Shown here: positions 56,531-64,000 of the stretch, piece after piece
Layout of the letters: each line of letters opens with the position of its first letter
How positions within the stretch are numbered: the first letter of the stretch is position 1
Position numbers and translations under genes: made by a program
The notes under the pieces: generated by a model
What the model was told of the DNA's origin: nothing
The model's database searches: none
What the model saw: only the letters and a program-made list of their open reading frames with translations
Assembly (NCBI GenBank): GCA_026120185.1
Contig: JANUWF010003366.1
Coordinates: forward strand, 124,001-188,000
Direction of reading: 5' to 3'
Length of the DNA: 64,000 bases
Source: Voacanga thouarsii
Lineage: Eukaryota > Streptophyta > Magnoliopsida > Gentianales > Apocynaceae

Positions 56531-57385
56531 GGAAATACGAAACGTGCAACTGCCAACTAAATGTCACTTAACGCCATCCCGAATCACCAGCTAAAAAGCC
56601 TTTAGTAGATAGCTCAACCTATAGCTTTGGATAGTTTATGATACATACCTTGCAAAGAATGATAGATATATTACAACATCTAATAGAGAACTCCAATTGA
56701 GAGGGGCAGATGGGTGAAGTAGAGGCAAATCAAACTCTAGAACCCTTCTTAAAGTTTCACCATCCATTATTTCGTGGTAAACCTTACAAAGAATAGAAGG
56801 CTGAGGAATGGATTGAACAAATGTAGAACATTTTTGCTACTTTGAATTACTCAGAGCAAAGGAAAATACAGTTTGCAACCTTCCGAATCCAATAGCCCAT
56901 GAGAGACTAGTGGAACTGAGAAAAAGAGTGGCGAGAATGGGTTTGGACGGACTTCAATGCTAGCTATAAAAAGGAATTTATTCTTTGTTGGGTAGTAGAA
57001 TGGAATGAGGATAAAAAGGAATTTATTCTTTGTTGGGTTTGGTCGAACATCAAGTAGGGAGGCTAAATAGTAGGGTAGTATGTAGCAGGCTTTACTTGAC
57101 TATCAAAATACTATACTCCATTAGCGCACTCAAAGCCTGATAGAACGAGACGATTTGTGAAGGGATTGCGGCCCAAATTGAAATGAGTACTGTTAAGTAT
57201 GCCTCCGACTAATTATAGTGTCGCCATAGAAATGGCCTGAAGGATTGAAGGTGAAGATTTAAAGTAAGCCAAACAAAAGAACAAGGGTAGATTTAAAAAT
57301 GCCAATTAGAGGAGACTTGGGAGACCTTGATGGCAGAAGAAAGAAAAAGTCCCCAAAAATAGAGTACAAGCCGGAGGACAACAAC
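56531..57385 (+). pseudogene. CHR3 gag, truncated by CHR4
   Basis: Near 56535 AAACGTGCAACTGCC aligns with the start of the CHR2 gag (AGACGTGCAGTTCC). The gag domain follows: EPFLKFHHPLFRGKP, EEWIEQM, IFATLNYSEQRKIQFATFR, EWVWTDFNASYKKEFI. There are stops at several codons that are Gln or Trp in CHR2, and an internal near-duplication of AAAAAGGAATTTATTCTTTG (56969 and 57013). It ends in a WQKK.. linker just before the zinc knuckles, where CHR4 is inserted; ACAAC (57381-57385) is the left flank. Confidence 0.8.
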
Positions 57386-58247
57386 TGTAACATCCCACTT
57401 TTTTACTTTTGATTGGCTACTATTAATAATAGAATAAGAATTTTACCGATGTCTAGAACAAAAGTTGATCAGTGTAATGAGGCGAATATTTTGGTGGAAT
57501 AAAATTTTGTCAGGACCTGGATGTAATTATTAGATTTCTTCTACCCGTATCGTAAATTTTTAAAAGGCTATTATTCTTAACAAAATAATAATTGTAGGGT
57601 ACTCAGAAAAGAGAAATTGATCAGTGCGATGAAAACGCACGTTTTGGTGTGAATTATGCTACCTGGCGTATCGGGGGCATTTTCATTATTTTCACCGCGC
57701 CTGTGACTTTGACTGTAAATTTGACGAAGTAGAGAAGGAATTGAAGAATTTAAGTATTACCAATGGATTCAGTAGAACTTTTGGAGTTGAATGGTAAAGT
57801 AAATATTTTTCCATTCTGGCCCGATTTTGGCCATTTCCAAGAAAAATTAGAAATGCGAGTAAAACTTGGATGTGTAGCACTATGTGATTGGTAGATAGTG
57901 ACATGTGTCACATTATGAGGGGTTGTATGAGATTTCATACAAGATAAAGCTTATCAAATAAGTTTTACAAAATAAATAAAAAAAATTGGTGGACAAATGA
58001 AATTGCAACACGTGGTGGATAGCCCACAATTTGTGATCAACTGGACACCAATTTGGACCTAGAATGGCAGTTAAGTAGCTAAAAAGTAGCCAGATTTCAT
58101 GCATAAGGAGTAAGGAAAGAAGAGAGAAAGAAAAGGAAAGAAAATCTACAGAAAATAGGGAGAAAAAAGAAAAATGAGAGAGAAAGAAAGATGTGTGTGT
58201 GTGTGTTCTTGGTGTTCTTGAAGCAAAAATTAAGCCAAGAGATCCCA

Positions 58248-60253
58248 TGATGTGTTCGGATTTAGGTATAAAAAATCATATAAAAATAAGCATATTCTCA
58301 ATCAAGTTTAAATTAAAACGTTAACCCCAAATTACACATATGAGTAAGCTTACTCATCATTAACATAGCATAGGGTTCAAACGAGTGTCGATCCTCAAGG
58401 AACAAGTATACATTAATCACCATTCTTTCATTGTTTAACCGACTCTATAAAATAAAAAAGAAATAAAAAGAAAAATAAAAATATATACATGTCAAGGATG
58501 GAGAAGTATGTAACTTAAATCATTATTCTGGCAAACATGACCTTAAAGTACCTAACCATTATCATAACTAATCATTCTTTTGGCATTATGAAGGATAATA
58601 TAGATTCACTTCTTTGTCCAATCCATAAAATCCCTATCTTCTAGACAAATTAGCATCACATATCCTGTCTCAACTAATCCATCCAAAAGATGCATTAAGC
58701 ACAATCCTTTGATTAAATTTCCATTCCTGGCAAATTTACACATAAAATTAACCAATGAATCCATATCCTGGCAGACATCAATTAACCTTTAATTACTTTA
58801 TCCCTACAATTAACCCCTTTGTCCAAGCAAGTTAAAAGCCAACAAATAAGAAATTAATGAATTGAGACTACCATCAACCCCTTTGTCCAAGCAAGTTAAT
58901 GGAAAGAAACAACCAGTTAATCTCGGAATAAGCACAAGTAATTAAATGCCAAGAAAACAATCAAGATTAAATAACTGTAAAAATCATGAACACCTAAAAC
59001 AATGTCAAATTACAATAAAACAATTAACATATCATTATTGAAGAAAAAGAATACAAAGTAAAAGGAAGAACTCATAGACAAGCTTTCTTCTTCTTTCTTT
59101 AAAGACCTTCTTGCACAACCCTCCTATTTATCTCGAGAAAATATTAGTGATGTACTCTAAAATAAATCTATGTCTCTATATTGTGCACACCCCTTTTCTA
59201 GGGTAAATTAGCCTTTATTTATAGGCTTACAAAATTTCTAAAAGAGTCCTAAAAAAAGAAGAAGAAATTACCTAAAATTCAAAACCAACAAGGAGTAATA
59301 AAAGTCTAAAATAAAAACCTAAATGAAACACTAAGAAAAAGAAGTCCACCGCCTTTGACTTTGAAAATTGGAAATCAATTTGTCTCTGTCTTCTTCTGCT
59401 GAAGCAGAATTCTGTTAAATTTGGAATTATGAAATTGCTTCAATTGGAGCCGTGAATTGTGATTGTCCGATTTCTGCTAAAGGCTTCAATTGATGTACAA
59501 CTAGAATTACGAAATTGGTTTCCAATTGAGCCATCCAAGATTTGCTGTCCAGCCACCAAAATTCTATCTTGTTTATGTTGTTGCGTCGGCTTGTTGACTT
59601 CTTTTGCTCAGCCGTGAGCCACAGAATTATTGCTTTCTGTTTGTAGCATCGGCTCAATTGAGCCGATTCCTTGCCATCACCAAATTCAGCAGCCTTTATT
59701 GACTTTGTTTCCTTCTTGGCCCCACCGACATTATTACTTTTCTTTGTTGCTATTGCCTTGTCTTGCTGTCGGCTTTCCAAGCCACCGAATTGCTGCTTTT
59801 AGCCATTCTCAGCTGCACAGCCAACCAAAATCAATTCCTTTCTTTGTTGTTTTGTTTCTTTTATTTTGTTAGTGAGCCGTGAAGCTCATCCAAGCTATGA
59901 AACCAATGCCTTTTTCTTCTTGTTTCACTAAATGTATTTCTTTTGTCCTTTAGTGCCAATTGCTTCCTTTTCCTTTCCACCTTTTCAATTGCAATTGCTT
60001 TGTATCTTCGCGCTTTTCTCTGCTCTGCCAGTAGCTAACTGGCGCCGGCTCCACTTTATGGGCTGGTGCTTGTTCTATTCTGGAAAATCACATAATTAGT
60101 TCTAATTTTTCCTTATTTTTTCATAAAATTACAAAAAAGTACTTTTATAAGGGAAATATCAATTAGGAAGGAATATGGCTAGTTATTTCACAAAATGTAT
60201 CACAAAATGACCTCAAGTAACTAGGAAAAATATGACTAATTTGCGCCATATCA
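58248..60253 (-). mobile_element. ATHf: Athila-like solo LTR with TCCCA target duplication
   Basis: The left end TGATGTGTTCGG and right end GCCATATCA fit the family. TCCCA flanks it at 58243-58247 and 60254-60258, so it is a solo LTR in the CHR4 LTR. At 2,006 bp it is about 450 bp longer than ATHc and the ATHe LTR. The extra length lies in 59280-60000, around the usual GC-rich region, with repeated CGGCTCAATTGAGCCG-like and CCACCGA words. TATA complement TATTTATA is at 59217-59224. Confidence 0.92.
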
Positions 60254-60259
60254 TCCCAC

Positions 60260-60269
60260 ATACAAGGTA
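60260..60269 (+). promoter_or_regulatory. Donor-like splice site in the CHR4 LTR
   Basis: ATACAAG/GTAAAAG matches the CHR3 site TATACAAG/GTAAAATG (52562) and sits about 870 bp from the LTR start once ATHf is removed (CHR3: 780 bp). Splice use is inferred. Confidence 0.45.
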
Positions 60270-61719
60270 AAAGTCTATGCTTCAAGAATTAAAGTAATAG
60301 ATCTCATTACGGTGATATTGATATGAATTTTAACATAAAAACATAACTTTCATGCATTGATTTCGGATCAAGGCTAGGGTTTGTGAACTTTTGTATATGA
60401 ACTTTATATATGCTTGTATATGTGCCGGCTGCCTAAGGGCCTTTGAATGATGTTTTGTGTGAGGAAGAATTGAATATTTATGGTAGCTTGAAGGCTTATT
60501 TTTTGTTCAAGATGTGATGATCAAAGTAGAGTAAAAATGGAATTTACTTGGTTGAAAAAAATTGTTCAAACTAGCTTTCGATTAAAAAAGATGAATTTGT
60601 GTTGAATAAGTGTGAATTTTGTGAGCTATTGGAAATCTAGAAATTCAAAATTAAAGATGATTTGAAGGAGGATTGAATGAATTAATGGTTACAAGGTGCT
60701 AGAGGCTAAATGAAAACATAGGAAAGCATGAATAGTGAACTAGAGACAAAACAACTGGGGCTGTCTTCACCTAGTAAAATGTCATGGGAACTAGTACTTT
60801 GAAAAATGCCAATACATAATTAACTTTAAGAGTCTTATGGTCATTTTAGTATATCATAGAGCCAAATCGGAGCTATGGATTGAAAGTTATGTGAAAAATA
60901 AGTCATATGTCAATCTACGAAATTCCAGAAAAATGAGCCCGAAAATGGATGAACTTAAGGATGATTAATTTTGTGATTTTGAATGAAATAAATGGGAAAT
61001 ATGAAGTGAAGCCCTTGTATATGAAGGGATAAAGGATATGGGAATAGGAAATTGAAAGAATTGATCAAACGACAAAAAAATAACGTAAATGAAAGTTGAA
61101 CGTTTTCCTTAACCATCAGCCTTATCGGCTAAACGTCGGTTGAACATCGGTGAACCGTCGAGCACATCTGCTACCCGTCAGGCATGTCGGCTAACCATCG
61201 GCTATTTTTCATCCAAACACGATATGACCCAAAAACGATGTTTGGTGTAGGTTTGTTGGTAAACAGCCAACGGAATGTTGAAAACGGTGGAAACAGTGGT
61301 TGAATGTCCATAAATGAAAAGAGTTTAGTTAGGACATGAGGTGAGTCCCTTCGATTTCTAAAACCATTTGAAAGCTAGTGTGCTTCACTTTTCTATGAAA
61401 TGCTATGTTTTATACCATTTTGGAAATCTCTGAATATATTTAAGGTTTATTTGAGCAACAAGTATTTTATGCCATTTTGGGCTTGATTGAACATCATAAT
61501 TGGCTGGGAAACCTTACTAGATGCTTAAAGCATAAATTTTGTGAATTTAGTCATTTTTGGATTAAATATTTGAGATTTTCAGAAAATAGTAAATTTTGGA
61601 ATCAGGTATTCATAAATTGACTGGAATGCCCTTATTGGAACATTTTATGAAAATATGTTTGGAAACATTGAATTTAATCTTTTTTTGAGATTAGAATTCT
61701 GAATTTCTTGAAATAAGTT

Positions 61720-61975
61720 CTTTTTGGAATCGGGTATTTGAAAAATGATCAAAATACCCTTATTAGAATGTTTATGAAAACTTTTGGAACTCGTGTATAA
61801 GGTAAATGACCGAAATACCCTGATTGGAACTTTCGTGAATACTTTTCAAATCAGGTAAGGGTAAAAGAACTGGAATACCCTCAGAAAGTCTTTTGGAATC
61901 GGGTATGGGTAAAAGGACCTGAATACCCATGGAAATGACTTTTGTGATCGAGTACGGGGAAAGTAACTCGAATAC
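61720..61975 (+). repeat. Degenerate tandem repeats in the CHR4 LTR
   Basis: A phrase of the form TTTTGGAATCGGGTATG..AAA..ACC.GAATACCC.T..GGAA recurs at least four times (about 61729, 61785, 61840, 61890). Minus-strand frames across it (61772-61987 and 61846-62028) show the repeat as recurring residues but are not genes. Confidence 0.75.
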
Positions 61976-63313
61976 TCTTGGAAACATGTTTTGATGTGTG
62001 AACAGAACACTTTATCCTGTTTTAACATGATTTTGGTGATCTCTCGTGATGAGATCGACTTTTGGAAAACAACCTTCTGATCCTTGAAATTATTTTATTG
62101 GCCTAATGTGCCATGGAATGAATTGATTAGCTCTACGGAGCCTATGTGAATGATGATTTGGCTTGCGAGTCCGTGGGATCAAATTTTGGAAAATGTGATT
62201 TTGCCCCCAAAAATATTTTGAATTGAAATCCTGCAGGATTAGATAATCTTCTGGCCTGATCAGTCAAACATGGTTGGTATTGTTAACGTTGAGTACTTAG
62301 CAAGGACTTTGATCTTTGTACTAGCCTATGTTAGAGTTAGACGACCCTAGTAACCTGGCCTAGTTCTAGGGATTATCTTTCTCTGAATGGGGAGACAGGG
62401 CATTGAGATGAGTCATCCTGGCTAACCGTTTAGCACCTGGCAATTGCCGCGTTTGTGGGCGCTTCTTATTTTGAGTCATTCGCTAGATGCCGGGCGGGGA
62501 CATTCAGTGCGTTTGACTCCTTGCCATCTCGATGGTGATTGACGTCAGGATTGAGACGCCTAGCTTATGGTGGCAAGTAAAAGATTGTGTATTGTGGTAC
62601 ATTAGGTATGCTGTGGTATACCTGAGCAGAAGTACGTTACGGTGTACTTATTCCGGCGATGTACGGTTAAGTACTAGAGACTGCGGTCTCAGTACAATGA
62701 TATGTGACACCGAAGGTAAGGATTGCGGCGGGACTTGTATGCGGATACATGCCGACCTTTTGTTGGAGAAGTGCTTGTGATTTGAAAATAAATGGGGCAA
62801 TGATTTGAAATTGAAATACAATTTTTCAAAAATGATTGAGTTTTGAATAAACTCTTCATTAAAGAGTTTTGGAATCATTTTTAGTGAACAAATGATATGC
62901 TATTCTACAAAAGTTTTATGTACTCTGCCTCTTTGATAAAGCACTAGCACACATAGGACTCACTGGGTGATTTTTCACTCACACGTGTCATTTATCTTTC
63001 CCTTTTTGTAGGATCTGGAGTTGAGCAGACGTATAGATAGTGGACGATACCATAGTGACAGTAGAATAGGTCTTGTTGTTTTCCCTTTGGATAATGTACC
63101 TTATTACTGATGTTGAATGGAAATTTTCATGTAAGAGATTCTTTGTTATAAATGTGCATGTGACTATCAGTATGGGTTTTTGCATGGATCCAGACCTTAC
63201 ATACTCCATTCTTTTTTTTTTTCGTTATAAAGACCCCTTGTTTGGATGACTGGACGAGGCGACACCTGGTTTTGATTTGCTTCCGCTATTACTTTTAGTA
63301 GAGGTGTTACAAG

Positions 63314-63326
63314 TGGTATCAGAGCC
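63314..63326 (+). other. CHR4 primer binding site (initiator tRNA-Met)
   Basis: TGGTATCAGAGCC lies two bases after the LTR and is a perfect match to the iMet tRNA complement. Confidence 0.92.
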
Positions 63327-63369
63327 TAGTTTTGTAGAATTGTGGTATCGTTATAAGTATTGATAAAAC

Positions 63370-63386
63370 TCTTTCATTGTAGAGGT
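63370..63386 (+). promoter_or_regulatory. Acceptor-like site before the CHR4 acidic ORF
   Basis: CTCTTTCATTGTAG ends at 63382, four bases before the ATG at 63387. It has a pyrimidine-rich run and is about 70 bp from the primer site, as in CHR3. Splicing is inferred. Confidence 0.45.
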
Positions 63387-64000
63387 ATGACAGCTAGGAG
63401 TGATAAGGGTAAGCATCGAATGGATGAATATAACGATGATGGGAAGAAAGAGATATATGAGCACTCGGGTGTGACAAGATCTGGGAAGATTAGAATTATC
63501 CAACGAGCAGGTGTGCTCGGATGTTTCACTTGGATAGGATCTAGCCCTGGTAGCCTTTATACACCCCGTCTCACCGGGAGCACGTTTGACCCTGTAGTGC
63601 CTATCATTACCTTATTTGCACGAGACCTCAATCTGGAAAGGACACCTACTCACGAGAGGACATGTCACCACATGAAGAGATTGGTGGCGATGTTGATGAA
63701 ATTGATGGAGATATTGAACCACACCATCAGGATAATGATGACGAGGATAGTGTCCCCAATAGTATAGTATTGTCTGAGGATAATAAGAAGGAATTTGGTG
63801 GGGATACTCTGGGAGTATTAGAAAATGAGATGTTATGTTTGGAGGATGTTGAGATAGGAATAGATCAGGAGGTACCCGAGGTGAAGGTACCTGTGGTCGA
63901 GGAGTTTGAGGAAGAATTGGAGATAGACTCAGACATACTGGCTTGGTTGCACCCTAATGAGGATGAAGGTGAAGGATTTAATACAGCTAAATCCTATACG
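63387..64000 (+). pseudogene. CHR4 acidic ORF upstream of gag (ORF0), partial
   Basis: An ATG at 63387 opens MTARSDKGKHRMDEYNDDGK, open to 63767. The acidic part lies in another frame, open from ATG 63662 to the window end (113 codons, no stop): MSPHEEIGGDVDEIDGDIE, then DNDDEDSVPNS, VVEEFEEELEIDSDIL. A frameshift near 63600-63660 probably joins the two. The N-terminus matches CHR3, and the acidic body resembles the composition of CHR2 ORF0. No known domain. Whether gag follows cannot be seen. Because it runs off the end, it is easily overlooked. Confidence 0.62.

Larger units (their letters stand above)
51782..57385 (+). mobile_element. CHR3: decayed chromovirus, cut in gag by CHR4
   Basis: 5' LTR (51782-55521), iMet primer site, acidic ORF and most of gag. 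Gag then breaks at 57386 where the CHR4 LTR starts. Pol and the 3' LTR lie beyond the window. LTR start TGTATCATCCCACCC and gag motifs place it with CHR2 and CHR4, but it is much more degraded. Confidence 0.85.
57386..63311 (+). repeat. CHR4 5' LTR, interrupted by an ATH solo LTR
   Basis: It starts TGTAACATCCCAC and ends GAGGTGTTACA. Donor-like ACAAG/GTAAAAG stands at 60266. Several imperfect direct repeats of a GGAATCGGGTATG-like unit lie at 61720-61970 (spacing roughly 50-65 bp), each within a phrase like ACCGAAATACCCT..GGAA. The 3' end has AAAGACCCCTTGTTTGG and GAGGCGACACC. There are no genes; frames at 57692-57938, 57913-58248 and 61772-62028 are LTR by-products. Confidence 0.87.
57386..64000 (+). 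mobile_element. CHR4: chromovirus, continues past the window
   Basis: 5' LTR 57386-63311 (about 3.9 kb once the ATHf solo LTR is removed), iMet primer site at 63314, and an acidic ORF running off the window end. Its LTR is related to but distinct from that of CHR3, in the same orientation. It landed in the CHR3 gag, so the two are not 5' and 3' LTR of one element. Confidence 0.85.

Noticed and set aside
51782..63311. CHR3 and CHR4 LTRs as the 5' and 3' LTRs of one element
   Set aside because: The two LTRs are too different, and the second is followed by a primer site and ORF start, not by a target duplication. Gag is interrupted mid-domain.

Overview
The window is plant nuclear heterochromatin made entirely of retrotransposons and one DNA transposon, nested inside each other. 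I find no host gene, tRNA or rRNA. The evidence for a flowering plant is the set of families. There are Ty1/copia elements with LTRs of about 1.8 kb that start TGTTRG and carry ATGCCCTAGAGGC-like words (Angela/BARE type). There are Ty3/gypsy chromoviruses with iMet-type primer sites and a chromodomain tail (Tekay/Del type), and Athila-like gypsy elements with LTRs of about 1.5 kb and a tRNA-Asp primer site. There is also a CACTA terminus. Nearly all coding sequence is broken.

Labels used here: CHR1-4 are chromoviruses, COP1-3 are copia families, and ATH is the Athila-like family (copies a-f).

Layout. Positions 1-8460 hold the minus-strand 3' LTR and pol tail of CHR1. This is cut by ATH LTR pieces (1-697) and by a COP3 solo LTR (2549-7625), which itself contains an ATH solo LTR (3096-4652) and a second COP3 solo LTR (5772-7547). 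COP1 (minus) sits in the CHR1 pol, and its pieces are scattered at 8475-9317, 25873-26286, 47809-48171 and 49983-51097. COP2 (plus, 9318-25867) lies in the COP1 RNase H. The COP2 gag is split by a three-LTR tandem ATH element (12791-20368). ATHe (minus, 26287-33754) lies in the COP1 RT and is interrupted by COP3c (minus, 33755-37880), which is interrupted by CHR2 (plus, 37881-47808). A large deletion joins the truncated CHR2 3' LTR directly to COP1 integrase at about 47808. A plus-strand COP3 solo LTR (48172-49982) splits the COP1 integrase. A CACTA end (51098-51781) cuts COP1 and is cut by CHR3 (51782-57385). The CHR3 gag is cut by CHR4 (57386 to the window end), whose LTR holds an ATH solo LTR (58248-60253).

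Five insertions have perfect 5-bp target duplications that fix the order: CTTAT, GCCCT, TAAAT, ACAAA/ACTGG in the COP2/ATHd pair, and TCCCA.

The features most worth following are: (i) an acidic ORF upstream of gag in three chromoviruses, with a splice-acceptor-like site just before its ATG and a CAAG/GTAA donor-like site in the LTR; (ii) the LTR-int-LTR-int-LTR Athila derivative inside one target duplication; (iii) a duplicated polypurine-tract module in the Athila family. Nothing here is a host-encoded system. The window is a record of insertion, solo-LTR formation, deletion and C-to-T decay.
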